This document shows positions 33,750 through 44,230 of a stretch of DNA of 51,216 bases, one piece after another. Within the stretch, counting starts at the first letter, position 1; the number at the start of each line of letters is the position of its first letter. The DNA is from Eubacteriales bacterium (GTDB lineage: Bacteria > Bacillota > Clostridia > Lachnospirales > Lachnospiraceae): positions 42,680-93,895 of the forward strand of contig JAUNSV010000004.1 of NCBI GenBank assembly GCA_030539055.1, read 5' to 3'. Both the position numbers and the translations under genes were made by a program. The notes below the pieces were generated by a model. The model was not told the origin of the DNA. It saw only the letters and a list, made by a program, of their open reading frames with translations, and did not search any database.

Positions 33750-35810
33750 TTATTCACCAGGCCCTTTATTCGTGGAAACAGATGAATTGTTAATAATATT
33801 ATTTATTATATTTTGATTTGTTGGAGGCCCTTCAATAATTGTAGAGCTTCCAATATCTGTAGGTACTATGATATCATTTGTTATTATAGGAACTTGTGGT
33901 ACAGAAATTATGTTTGAATTATTATTTGTAGTATTTATTCCTACATCTACCTCACTCATATTTCCTATATAACCTTGCCTTGTAATATTTATTGTGTAAT
34001 AGCGTTGATCTTTATTTTCTGCTACAACTAGTATATGAACTTTATTTAATGTAGCTTGCAAACTTATTGTGCCTATACCTGCAATTGCTGCTTTTTTGTC
34101 TAAAAGTGTGGCATTTACTACTACGCTTGATACATTGGTTGGCACAATCAATGAGTATTCTTGTGTATCCATATTGAATGTTGGAGTAAGTATATATCCA
34201 CTAACACCAAGAGATTTTAATTTATTATTTGGAGAACCATCTTTTGTAGGATATTCAACTATTGTACTTGGCATATTATTATAAATTGGAATTTTGAACT
34301 CATGCGAAAATGATTTAACTGTATCATCATATGCTTGTGATAATATTGCTCCCTCGCTAGCTCCACCAGACACATTTGTCATATATTGATGTTTGAACAT
34401 ATTGTCGCCTTGCACATTCCATTTTTTTAAATAAAATGTATCTTGACCTTTTGATACATATCCTGTGGAATAATAATCTGCTGCACCATAAATTGCTTTT
34501 TCTTTTGTATTCCAAGGTCTACCAAAAGTACCCTCTGTTGCAGCATACAATAAACCATTTTCAATTGCACTATATCCACTTCCTGCAAATGCACCTATAT
34601 TTATATAATTATAATTACCTGGAAATTTTTTATTTGTTCCTGTAATAGATTCTGATTTTCCTTCTTTTCCTTGCTCTTGAAATATCATTGATACAAAAGC
34701 ATAAGGATTTATATTTGCTTGTATGCAAGCATTTAATATCACATCTACATAATGATATTGACCTTGAGGCAAATATGTAAAAGTGTTGCCATCACTAGAT
34801 AAAACATTTTGAGATATTACTCCAGGTGATATAATTTGATTTGGAGAATTAGTAATATTTGCACCTGGTCCAATTACTACACTACTATAACCTGTGATTT
34901 CGTTGTCTCTCTCTCCATAGGGGCTTAACCCAGTTGGTGCACCACCTATTATTATAGAGCCAACTTGATTTTGGTCTATAATAGGTGTAGGAGAAATATT
35001 TGTTATATTGTTTATTATATTATTTGAATTGTTATCTGCTATATTATATGACAATCCCTCTGCATTTATATATGAATCAAGAAATGTCCCCTTAACCATT
35101 TGTAGTAAACCAGCTCTAGTTTGAATAAGTGAATTGTATGTTTGCTTTTCGAATTGAAAAATATGAACTTCATTTAAAAAATTTCTTGGGTCCAAATAAT
35201 ATTCTGTTATTTCTTTTGATGCTGCAACCCATGAAGCACCATCAAAGCTTGGCCAGGTTGATGTATTCCAATCATATTTTCCTAAGTCTGTAGACTTGTG
35301 CGATGATATTGCATTTGATCTTACAAGTGTTCTTGTGCCAGATAATTCTTCATTTACTACTTGTGAAAAATCCATATTTATTTTTTGTGCTTTAAAAACC
35401 CAATTAGGAAAACTTTGATGAAGCTCCCTTAAAAATATCTTATAATCCTCTGGAAAGCCCTCATTTGATAATTCATTTTCAAAAGTTTGGTCTAATACAT
35501 AAGCTTGCATTACTCTAACAAAATCTTCTCTTATGTAAGCATTTTTATTTGATAAAAGAAAGCTGTACCACTTATGTCCACTAGTATCATTTTGCGAACC
35601 TGTGATTGATATTCTATTACCTGCTGTTAATTTTCCTATTATAGAATATGATGTACCTGGACCAGAGCGAATATTTACATCTGTTGCATTCACTATTGCA
35701 TAATTTTGTGCATACACTTTATTGGGGCTTGATAGTACGCTAAAAAATGTACACAAAATAAATATGTACATACCATATATTATAAACTTTTTTTTGGAAC
35801 TTTTTGTCAT
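33750..35810 (-). CDS. Secreted endo-beta-N-acetylglucosaminidase with SH3b and cadherin-like domains
   Basis: The 686-residue protein has a signal peptide, then an SH3b domain (NVNIRSGPGTSYSIIG pattern, about 40-98). The N-terminal part of a LytD-like glucosaminidase follows (WVAASKEITEYYLDPRNFLNE). About 100 Asn-rich low-complexity residues lie within the catalytic domain region before its second part (VSMIFQEQGKEG, with candidate catalytic Glu, and NYNYINIGA). Near 545-630 comes a cadherin-like beta-1 domain. It should cut peptidoglycan during growth or separation. No ribosome-binding site precedes the ATG, and the terminator of groESL ends seven bases before it. Confidence 0.85.
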   Translation of the reverse strand: MTKSSKKKFIIYGMYIFILCTFFSVLSSPNKVYAQNYAIVNATDVNIRSGPGTSYSIIGKLTAGNRISITGSQNDTSGHKWYSFLLSNKNAYIREDFVRVMQAYVLDQTFENELSNEGFPEDYKIFLRELHQSFPNWVFKAQKINMDFSQVVNEELSGTRTLVRSNAISSHKSTDLGKYDWNTSTWPSFDGASWVAASKEITEYYLDPRNFLNEVHIFQFEKQTYNSLIQTRAGLLQMVKGTFLDSYINAEGLSYNIADNNSNNIINNITNISPTPIIDQNQVGSIIIGGAPTGLSPYGERDNEITGYSSVVIGPGANITNSPNQIISPGVISQNVLSSDGNTFTYLPQGQYHYVDVILNACIQANINPYAFVSMIFQEQGKEGKSESITGTNKKFPGNYNYINIGAFAGSGYSAIENGLLYAATEGTFGRPWNTKEKAIYGAADYYSTGYVSKGQDTFYLKKWNVQGDNMFKHQYMTNVSGGASEGAILSQAYDDTVKSFSHEFKIPIYNNMPSTIVEYPTKDGSPNNKLKSLGVSGYILTPTFNMDTQEYSLIVPTNVSSVVVNATLLDKKAAIAGIGTISLQATLNKVHILVVAENKDQRYYTINITRQGYIGNMSEVDVGINTTNNNSNIISVPQVPIITNDIIVPTDIGSSTIIEGPPTNQNIINNIINNSSVSTNKGPGE

Positions 35811-35812
35811 TT

Positions 35813-35838
35813 AAAAAGGGTTAGATAATTCCTAACCC
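35813..35838 (-). terminator. Terminator of groESL, ending seven bases before the next gene
   Basis: On the minus strand GGGTTAG pairs with CTAACCC around a seven-base loop and is followed by TTTTT. A consensus promoter lies directly upstream, so its start site falls in the 5' arm of this hairpin. Confidence 0.88.
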
Positions 35839-35841
35839 CTA

Positions 35842-35870
35842 ATTATACTATAATTTATGTTTTGTGTAAA
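35842..35870 (-). promoter_or_regulatory. Sigma-A promoter of the glucosaminidase operon
   Basis: On the minus strand TTTACA (35870-35865), 17 bases, TATAAT (35847-35842). The predicted start at about 35835 lies within the groESL terminator. Confidence 0.82.
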
Positions 35871-35911
35871 GTGATTAAACTGTGTTTGCCCTTGGAAAAG
35901 TTACTTTGGAA

Positions 35912-37570
<1,659 letters not shown>

Positions 37571-37576
37571 TTATTT

Positions 37577-37861
37577 TTATTCAACAATACATAAAATATC
37601 ACTTTGTTTTACTATAACATATTTCTTTTTATCAAATTCTATATCTGAACCTGAATATTTAGAATAAATAACATGTTGACCTACTTTTACTTGCATTGTA
37701 ATATCTTTTCCATCTACTACTCCGCCAGGTCCTACAGCTACTATAACTCCTTGCATAGGTTTCTCTTTTTCTCCACCTGGTAATATAATTCCAGATGATG
37801 TTTTCTCTTCCTCTTTTAATTGTTCCAAAACAACTTTATCAAAAAGTGGTTTTAAATTCAT
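37577..37861 (-). CDS. groES: 10 kDa co-chaperonin GroES
   Basis: The 94-residue co-chaperonin has the N-terminal LKPLFDKVVL, the mobile loop region EEKTSSGIILP that docks on GroEL, and the conserved VKVGQHVIYSKYSG. The ATG follows AAGGAGG and the gene is controlled by HrcA through the CIRCE element upstream. Confidence 0.99.
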   Translation of the reverse strand: MNLKPLFDKVVLEQLKEEEKTSSGIILPGGEKEKPMQGVIVAVGPGGVVDGKDITMQVKVGQHVIYSKYSGSDIEFDKKKYVIVKQSDILCIVE

Positions 37862-37931
37862 ATGATATTTCCTCCTTTATTTTGTATAAAAAATTATTTA
37901 ATATTTTATTTAAAAAAATATTTCGAAACGG

Positions 37932-37960
37932 ATTATAACATAAAATATTAGCACTGTCAA
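37932..37960 (-). promoter_or_regulatory. Sigma-A promoter of groESL
   Basis: On the minus strand TTGACA (37960-37955), 17 bases, TATAAT (37937-37932). The -35 box is inside the CIRCE element, so HrcA binding would block polymerase. Confidence 0.95.
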
Positions 37961-37981
37961 TACTTGAGTGCTAATATTTTA
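37941..37981. promoter_or_regulatory. CIRCE (HrcA operator) within a longer inverted repeat
   Basis: TTAGCACTC-N9-CAGTGCTAA on the minus strand (37974-37948) matches CIRCE with one changed base in the right arm. The symmetry continues outward with AAAATA/TATTTT, giving 15-base perfect arms (37941-37955 and 37967-37981). Confidence 0.93.
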
Positions 37982-37998
37982 TGATTTTTTTGTGTCTT

Positions 37999-38817
37999 TT
38001 AATTTGTATTCATTTTAATACATAATAATACTGCTCCACCCAAGGCACGAGCTTTATCTGATATAGTAAAACAATTATTTCTTTCAGTAATTCTTGGGTC
38101 TATATCAGCTATTTTATAATTTTCCCTTGGAATATTAAAATTATTATGTATTAGGCCTCTTAGTACTCCATCTATAGTAGCTAAAACTGGTGTTTTTGTT
38201 TTATCCTCTTCATTCTCAATAATAGCTATAGTATCACCCTTTTTAACTACATCCCCAATTTGTAAAATATTATGTATTATTCCTTTAGTGCTTGAGTGAA
38301 TTACTCTATCTAAATCATGTGATTCTATAAGCCCTGGCATACCTGTATTCTCTATAGCACTACCTTTTTCATAAATTCTACCTAGTGTATGACCTCTCAT
38401 AGTTTCTATAACAAAATGACAATCTTTCCCTGCTATGAAACCAGGACCTAGAGATATAACTAAATTTGCAAAGTCTTTTCTTGTACCCATATTTTTTTTT
38501 GCTAATATAGCATCTACTACAATCTGAGGGTTTATCTCTTTAATACTATTTGCATTTTCATCAATTAGCATTGCTACTTTTCCACTTTGTGATATTTCAA
38601 TTGCTTCTTTTACATTTGATGCAATTATACTTTCTACACCCTCTATATTAGCTTTGCCATTGTATACACACTCAGAAAAAGATACTGCTCTCCTAATAGC
38701 TGATGGATTTTTGGTTTCAAGAGCTATCACATTATATTTTGCTTTGTGCAAAGTCCAAATTACACCACTTGCTAAATCACCAGCGCCCCTTACTACAATT
38801 ATATTTTGTTTATCCAA
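37999..38817 (-). CDS. YqeB/EF2563-like protein (selenium-dependent molybdenum hydroxylase accessory family)
   Basis: The 272-residue protein starts with a Rossmann-like VVRGAGDLASGVIW motif and contains SLGPGFIAGKDCHFVIETMRGH and a C-terminal lipoyl/biotin-like segment (GDVVKKGDTIAII). These are features I associate with the EF2563 family, usually found with selenium-dependent molybdenum hydroxylase genes. Here no molybdenum hydroxylase or selenium gene is nearby; instead it ends the glutamate-fermentation operon after citF. Its function in this setting is unknown. Confidence 0.8.
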   Translation of the reverse strand: MDKQNIIVVRGAGDLASGVIWTLHKAKYNVIALETKNPSAIRRAVSFSECVYNGKANIEGVESIIASNVKEAIEISQSGKVAMLIDENANSIKEINPQIVVDAILAKKNMGTRKDFANLVISLGPGFIAGKDCHFVIETMRGHTLGRIYEKGSAIENTGMPGLIESHDLDRVIHSSTKGIIHNILQIGDVVKKGDTIAIIENEEDKTKTPVLATIDGVLRGLIHNNFNIPRENYKIADIDPRITERNNCFTISDKARALGGAVLLCIKMNTN

Positions 38818-38839
38818 TTTTGTCCTCCAAAAAATTATT

Positions 38840-40246
38840 TTATTTCAACGCATTTATTGTAGAAATTACATCGCCATCTCTTCCAAATACTTTTGCTACT
38901 ACTCTTCCACTAGATTTGTAAGGTTTTGGAGTACCACAAATTTCTTCAGCTTTTTTCTTCAAGTCTTGAATGTCTACAATATTAATATTACTATCTAATA
39001 ATTTTTCTTTTAACTCTTTATTTTTTTTGTTTATTGCAACTCCATATTGAGTTATTAATACATCTATATCCTCGCCTTTTGTAGAAATACAAGCTACTTC
39101 ATCTGATACAATTGGTAATCTTGCTCTTACTAGAGGTGCTATTATCATCGACATTTTTGCACCCTTAGCTGTATCTGAATGCCCACCCGAGCCACCTATT
39201 ATACAACCATTTGAATCTGTATGAACATTAACATTAAAATTTGTATCTATTTCTGTAGCTCCAAGAATAACTACATCTAGAGAATCTACTATAGCTGATT
39301 TTGAATAAGGTCCAGCATAATGCATAGCTGATACTTCCTTGTGGCGTGGATCTAGTCTTATAGATTCAACAGCACCTAAGTCGAAGCATTGAACATCAAA
39401 TAGAGTTTTAAATAAACCACATTTTAGCATATCTACCATATAAGATGTAATACCACCTAGACCAAATGAGCCTTGTATTTTTTCTTTTAACATAATTTCT
39501 TTTAAGTATTTTGCTGCTGCAAGTGATGCACCACCTGCTCCAGTTTGAAAAGAAAAACCATCCTTTAATAAACCTGAACCTTTAATAACATTTGCTGCAG
39601 TTTTTGCCATAATCAAACCAACTGGGTCTCTAGTGATTTGAGTTGTACCAGACACAATACCACTTGGGTCTCCTATAGAGTCAACTTTTACTACATAATC
39701 TATATAAATTTCTGGTATGCTATAATCTGTTAAAGGGTAGGGTACTAAATTATCTGTAACTACAATTACTTTTTTTGCATAAGTTGCATCAGCAAAAGCG
39801 TATCCCAGGGATCCACAAGCAGAGATGCCATATTTCCCAGAAATATTTCCCATATTGTCTGATGTAGGGGAAGCAATAATTGCAATATCTACTGGTATAA
39901 TTCCTTTTTGCATATCGGAAGCTCTGCCACCATGCGTTCTAAATTCTACTGGACATTCTAATATACCATCTACTATTTTTCTTCCTAGTTGTTTAGACAT
40001 ATAATTGCATTGCAATTTTGTAATTATTTTTTTATTAATACAATTTGATATAGTTTCTGCTTGAATATCAAATATGGATGATGCATTTACAGTTAAATTG
40101 TTTACCCCCATTTTTTCTATAATATCCATTGTCATATTTAAAACATAGTCGCCATTTCTTAAATGATGATGAAAAGAAATAGTTTGACCATTTTTTATGC
40201 CAGCTAGTTTTAGAGCTTCTTCCAAAGATTTTACAATTTTATTCAT
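38840..40246 (-). CDS. citF: Citrate/citramalate lyase alpha subunit (acyl-carrier transferase)
   Basis: The 468-residue subunit transfers the acyl group from acetyl-carrier to citrate or citramalate. Family segments include FHHHLRNGDYV, FRTHGGRASDM, GFSFQTGAGGASLA and GGSGGHSDTA. It is shorter than the roughly 510-residue CitF of enterobacteria, lacking part of the N-terminus. The start overlaps the citE stop as TAATG and follows GGAGG. In this operon, after glutamate mutase and methylaspartase, the substrate is almost surely citramalate rather than citrate. Confidence 0.94.
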   Translation of the reverse strand: MNKIVKSLEEALKLAGIKNGQTISFHHHLRNGDYVLNMTMDIIEKMGVNNLTVNASSIFDIQAETISNCINKKIITKLQCNYMSKQLGRKIVDGILECPVEFRTHGGRASDMQKGIIPVDIAIIASPTSDNMGNISGKYGISACGSLGYAFADATYAKKVIVVTDNLVPYPLTDYSIPEIYIDYVVKVDSIGDPSGIVSGTTQITRDPVGLIMAKTAANVIKGSGLLKDGFSFQTGAGGASLAAAKYLKEIMLKEKIQGSFGLGGITSYMVDMLKCGLFKTLFDVQCFDLGAVESIRLDPRHKEVSAMHYAGPYSKSAIVDSLDVVILGATEIDTNFNVNVHTDSNGCIIGGSGGHSDTAKGAKMSMIIAPLVRARLPIVSDEVACISTKGEDIDVLITQYGVAINKKNKELKEKLLDSNINIVDIQDLKKKAEEICGTPKPYKSSGRVVAKVFGRDGDVISTINALK

Positions 40247-41148
40247 TATAAACCCTCCGAATCATTAATTATATTTTTATTCAGCCCTATACTTTCTGCC
40301 ATAGATATTACTTTTTTTGCTCTACTAACTACTGGTGCATCTATCATTTTACCATTAAGTGCTACTACGCCTTGACCTTTCTTTTTAGCTTCTTCTATAA
40401 TATTTAATACATCATAAGCGTATTTTATTTCTTCTATAGTTGGAGAGAATACTTCATTAATGAATGGAATGTGTCGTGGAGCTATAGAAGACTTGCCACT
40501 AAAACCAAGAGACGCAGCATATTTTGCATCTTGAATTATTCCCTCATCATCATTTACATCTGTAAATGGTGTGTCATATACAAACACACTAGCTGCCTTA
40601 GCTGCAAGCACTATTCTCTTTCTTGCATAATCAATCTCATTACCCTCTTTTGTTCTTTTGCACTCAAGGTCAGATGTTAAATCTTCTCCACCAAGGAATA
40701 AAGCTTTTACTCTTTTAGAGGCAGTAGCAATTTCATAAGCATTCTCTATACCTTTAGCTGTTTCCAAAAGACAAATTAAATTTGTAGAACCTACTTCTAT
40801 ATTTGTTTCTTTTTCTATTTCACTAATTTGTGCATCTATATCATTAACCATCTCTTTTGATGATACTTTTGGAGGCATAATCATAAATGGTTTTAGTGGA
40901 ATAATTTCTCTTAAATCTTTTTTAAAAAATTCTGTTTCTATAGCATTTACTCTAACTATTATTTCGCTTGATATAGGTCTATAATCTTTTATCATATTTC
41001 TAACAAGTATTCTTGCTGCATCTTTTTCACTAATAGAAACAGAGTCTTCCAAATCAAAAATAATAGCATCTGCTAATAGTTCATCTCCATGAATTAAGAT
41101 ATTTGGCTTATTGCCAGGAAGAAAAAGCATACTTCTAATTATCTTCAT
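40246..41148 (-). CDS. citE: Citrate/citramalate lyase beta subunit
   Basis: The beta subunit cleaves the acyl-carrier-bound intermediate to release pyruvate (or oxaloacetate for citrate lyase). Visible motifs are MLFLPGNKPNIL, DLEDSVSISEKDAAR, LLETAKGIENA, LGGEDLTSDL and GFSGKSSIAPRH. ATG 41148 overlaps the citD stop as TAATG and follows GGAGAA, giving 300 residues; the open frame to 41181 is inside citD and unlikely to be used. Confidence 0.96.
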   Translation of the reverse strand: MKIIRSMLFLPGNKPNILIHGDELLADAIIFDLEDSVSISEKDAARILVRNMIKDYRPISSEIIVRVNAIETEFFKKDLREIIPLKPFMIMPPKVSSKEMVNDIDAQISEIEKETNIEVGSTNLICLLETAKGIENAYEIATASKRVKALFLGGEDLTSDLECKRTKEGNEIDYARKRIVLAAKAASVFVYDTPFTDVNDDEGIIQDAKYAASLGFSGKSSIAPRHIPFINEVFSPTIEEIKYAYDVLNIIEEAKKKGQGVVALNGKMIDAPVVSRAKKVISMAESIGLNKNIINDSEGL

Positions 41149-41417
41149 TATTTTTTCTCCTTTGCTCTTTCTATAGCACACTCTATTCGTGATTTTATAA
41201 CCAAATCTAGAGCTCCTCTATCAAAAAGAGAAATTTTAACATTTGATACATCTAATTCTTTTAATGTATTCTCTATAGTTTTTTTTAATTCATCTCCAAA
41301 TTGATTTAATACTATTGATTCTATTTGTATTTCAATTTTTCCACTACCAGGGGACACAGAAACCATACAATCACTCGATTCCATAGTTCCAGACACTGCA
41401 CTTGATAATATTTCCAT
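41148..41417 (-). CDS. citD: Citrate/citramalate lyase acyl carrier protein (gamma subunit)
   Basis: The 89-residue carrier has GTMESSD near the N-terminus, where Ser14 is the attachment site of the phosphoribosyl-dephospho-CoA group. NQFGDELKKTI and DRGALDLVIKSRIE follow, as in CitD. It lies behind a terminator-like hairpin that separates it from the methylaspartase gene. Confidence 0.96.
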   Translation of the reverse strand: MEILSSAVSGTMESSDCMVSVSPGSGKIEIQIESIVLNQFGDELKKTIENTLKELDVSNVKISLFDRGALDLVIKSRIECAIERAKEKK

Positions 41418-41435
41418 TTTACCTCCATATTAATG

Positions 41436-41486
41436 AAAAAACTCCTTAATGAAGAATACCTAAGTAAGTATCACAATAAGGAGTTT
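41436..41486 (-). terminator. Terminator or attenuator between methylaspartase and citD
   Basis: On the minus strand AAACTCCTTA pairs with TAAGGAGTTT, followed by a run of T. A small inner hairpin (ATAC/GTAT) fills the loop. It lies inside an otherwise single transcription unit and could reduce expression of the lyase genes relative to the mutase genes. Confidence 0.65.
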
Positions 41487-41503
41487 ACAAAATTAATTTA
41501 AAA

Positions 41504-42748
41504 TTATTTTCTACTTTTTCTTATAGCAAGTATTCTTTGCATTTCATTATACACTATCATATATCCCTCATCAACACCCATACCAGGTTTCGCTAATATT
41601 TGTGTTGGTTGTGTAGCCATAGCACATTCAGTGCATACTTCTGCAGATCTATTTGTTTCATTGCAAGTACCACCTTGATAAGCACCCATACCATGCTTTT
41701 TGCAATACAACACTGCTTCTATTGTATTATTTATACCACCAAGGTCTGGAGTTTTAATTTGTACCATATGACCTGCTTTGTTATCTGTGAAAAATATTAT
41801 ATCTTCTAAAGTATTGCACCACTCATCTGCAACTAGTTCAACATTTATATTCCTAGAATCAAGCTCTTTTCTTAAATCCCTTAATGCTTCCATTTGACCC
41901 TGTCTTTCTTCTACATCCATAGGTCCCTCTATTCTTAAGTGGAAAGGTTTTGCAGCATCTTCTAATGTTTTTAAATAATCTGCCATTTCTTTATAATTGT
42001 TTGGTCCAAAAGCTTGACCTATAGTACCATAGCAATCAATATGTAGTATTGGATTATAATTTTTATCTTTTCTTTTTGTTTGTATACGATTACTTAACCA
42101 TTTTACATATTCCAATAATTTTTCGCCTTTAGTACCTAATTTCGTTTCTACATTATTTATAAGTGCGTGAGGTAGTACTTGTGCTTCTTTTATTATCATT
42201 TTATCTGAATTATCGTATCTGTCATCACCTGATTGAGTGAAAATATCTATAGCTTTATCTGACACTTCGCAACCATACTCTGTGGCTACTACTTCACATA
42301 TTAATTTGTGATTAGCTTTTGCAACTGCATCCAAGACAGCTTGTGTTACTCCATATCTTATTGCTGTATGAAGTCTTTTACCATCAACTTGTATTGACTC
42401 AATCATTTTAGCTAGATCTCTAAAGTTATTTGCTTCTTTACCTACTAATTCTGGTTTAATATATTTTTCAATTACAGGTATAAAATCTTCAGCGAGGAAT
42501 AATGGATCTCTTCCACCAGCTCCAGAGTATTGCACAGCTGCACAATCTCCAAAAGCAATTTGACCATCTTCAAGTATAATTTGAACAGATATAGCCTCCC
42601 CTGCTTGTCTTATTTGAGTGAAGCCCTCTGTTACAGGGGACCCCTCATAAAAAGTACCATCATGACCTGCACCTTTTTTTATAGCTCTTTGATCATCAAA
42701 ATAAAAACCTGTACGACCTTTAGAACAAATTACATTTGTTATTTTCAT
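41504..42748 (-). CDS. mal: Methylaspartate ammonia-lyase
   Basis: The 414-residue enolase-superfamily enzyme removes ammonia from (2S,3S)-3-methylaspartate to give mesaconate. Catalytic residues match the Clostridium tetanomorphum enzyme with a one-residue shift: His194 (VLPHAL), metal ligands Asp238 (HIDCYG), Glu274 (RIEGP) and Asp308 (ADEW), and the base Lys332 (QIKTPDLGG). It follows the glutamate mutase genes, the usual order. Confidence 0.97.
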   Translation of the reverse strand: MKITNVICSKGRTGFYFDDQRAIKKGAGHDGTFYEGSPVTEGFTQIRQAGEAISVQIILEDGQIAFGDCAAVQYSGAGGRDPLFLAEDFIPVIEKYIKPELVGKEANNFRDLAKMIESIQVDGKRLHTAIRYGVTQAVLDAVAKANHKLICEVVATEYGCEVSDKAIDIFTQSGDDRYDNSDKMIIKEAQVLPHALINNVETKLGTKGEKLLEYVKWLSNRIQTKRKDKNYNPILHIDCYGTIGQAFGPNNYKEMADYLKTLEDAAKPFHLRIEGPMDVEERQGQMEALRDLRKELDSRNINVELVADEWCNTLEDIIFFTDNKAGHMVQIKTPDLGGINNTIEAVLYCKKHGMGAYQGGTCNETNRSAEVCTECAMATQPTQILAKPGMGVDEGYMIVYNEMQRILAIRKSRK

Positions 42749-42778
42749 TTTTTATATTCTCCTTTTTTATTTTTAAAA

Positions 42779-44230
42779 TTAATTTGGGCGACCTACCAAA
42801 TGACCTTTTGATATAGCATATATATCATCAACTGTCATTTGAAATGATACTGGTCTATTTTCTACTTTTGATCTTTCAGCTAATTTGTTTTTATTAAACT
42901 CTTTTATTTCATTTGTAAATGGAATATTTCCAAACTCTAAATATCTTACAGCTCCATAGTTATCTCTAACTGGCATCATCTTTCCAGCATTTGCTTTTGC
43001 TGGAGCAAAAGGTACATCAATAAATCCAGCTTCAACTCCTTTTACACAACCTACAGCTGCATCTCCATTTCCAATTTCCAAGCATTTATCCAGTATGCAT
43101 CGTGTTTCTTGTTTTATTAATTCTTTTTCTTTATCTACTTCTAGACTCGCATATTTTTGATCTCTAAGCATAGTGATAACTTGCTTTGTGCATCTTAATC
43201 CCATAGCATTTGCTTCTTTTGTAGGTATACCAACTGCTTCGTGAGGTGTTTTTACAATTACTTTTGTAGCTTTAGAAAGAGCAGCAACAGCAGAACCCCA
43301 AGATATAACACCAAATGCTTGAGCTTCATCTTCTGGGAAACCACCCATCCATTGATGAAGAACAGTAGTAACATTAATATCTTTAAACCCTAATTTAATT
43401 AAATACTCATTTGTGATTTCTTCAAGAGCTCTAATAGAAGCTACATCTTGAATTAAATTACCACATTGACCATAACCAACAGTAATATTTTTAACACCTT
43501 GAGTTGCAGCAAGAATTGATTCTGTTACAGCTACAGCGTGCGACATAGATGGAGGCACAAGTGTTCCAGTTAAAGGGCCGAAAGGTTCACGGTTAATTGT
43601 GCAACCATTTTCTTCATATATACCAGTCAAACGATCTATATATTGCCAATCAATAATAGTTTTTTCCATAGGAATATTTTTTGCATAAGGAAGATTATAA
43701 GAAACTCCACCACCCTCAAATGATGTAAAACCACCAGCAAGTGTAATTTCGCAAAGTAACCTTGCATCTGGAGTTCCATGACGAACTTGAATAGGAGTAT
43801 TTAATGCTTCTATAACTTTTCTGCAACCTTTTACTCCATGATTTACAGCTGGGAAACCATTCAATAAAGACCTACCCTCTTTCATAGATGCATTGATTCC
43901 ATTCTCTGCTTCTTTAAAAGCACATAGTCTTGTATAAGCATCTATAGTAGATGGAAGTAAATCAGCTTTACCAAATTCTTCCAAGTGTTTTAATAAAACA
44001 ATATGCTCATCAATAAGTGCAACACCAGCTCTTGGTTGAATTAAAGTTTGCCCCTCTTCTTTTGCTTTGTTCAATTTGTCTGTAAATCGTTTGTCGCCTG
44101 TGATACTTTTTTGATATTGAAAACCATCTTCTAAATTTTCTACATCCTTACCTGTAGGCCACATTGTTAAAACATCTTTTCTGATTTTATCAAACTCTTC
44201 TCTTTCTATTTTTTTATTTTGTAATCCCAT
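42779..44230 (-). CDS. glmE: Glutamate mutase epsilon (catalytic) subunit
   Basis: The 483-residue TIM-barrel subunit rearranges glutamate to 3-methylaspartate with adenosylcobalamin bound by GlmS. The length equals that of the clostridial enzyme. Conserved stretches include [36 protein letters not shown] and [12 protein letters not shown]. It overlaps the glmL 3' end by 17 bases. Confidence 0.97.
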   Translation of the reverse strand: MGLQNKKIEREEFDKIRKDVLTMWPTGKDVENLEDGFQYQKSITGDKRFTDKLNKAKEEGQTLIQPRAGVALIDEHIVLLKHLEEFGKADLLPSTIDAYTRLCAFKEAENGINASMKEGRSLLNGFPAVNHGVKGCRKVIEALNTPIQVRHGTPDARLLCEITLAGGFTSFEGGGVSYNLPYAKNIPMEKTIIDWQYIDRLTGIYEENGCTINREPFGPLTGTLVPPSMSHAVAVTESILAATQGVKNITVGYGQCGNLIQDVASIRALEEITNEYLIKLGFKDINVTTVLHQWMGGFPEDEAQAFGVISWGSAVAALSKATKVIVKTPHEAVGIPTKEANAMGLRCTKQVITMLRDQKYASLEVDKEKELIKQETRCILDKCLEIGNGDAAVGCVKGVEAGFIDVPFAPAKANAGKMMPVRDNYGAVRYLEFGNIPFTNEIKEFNKNKLAERSKVENRPVSFQMTVDDIYAISKGHLVGRPN

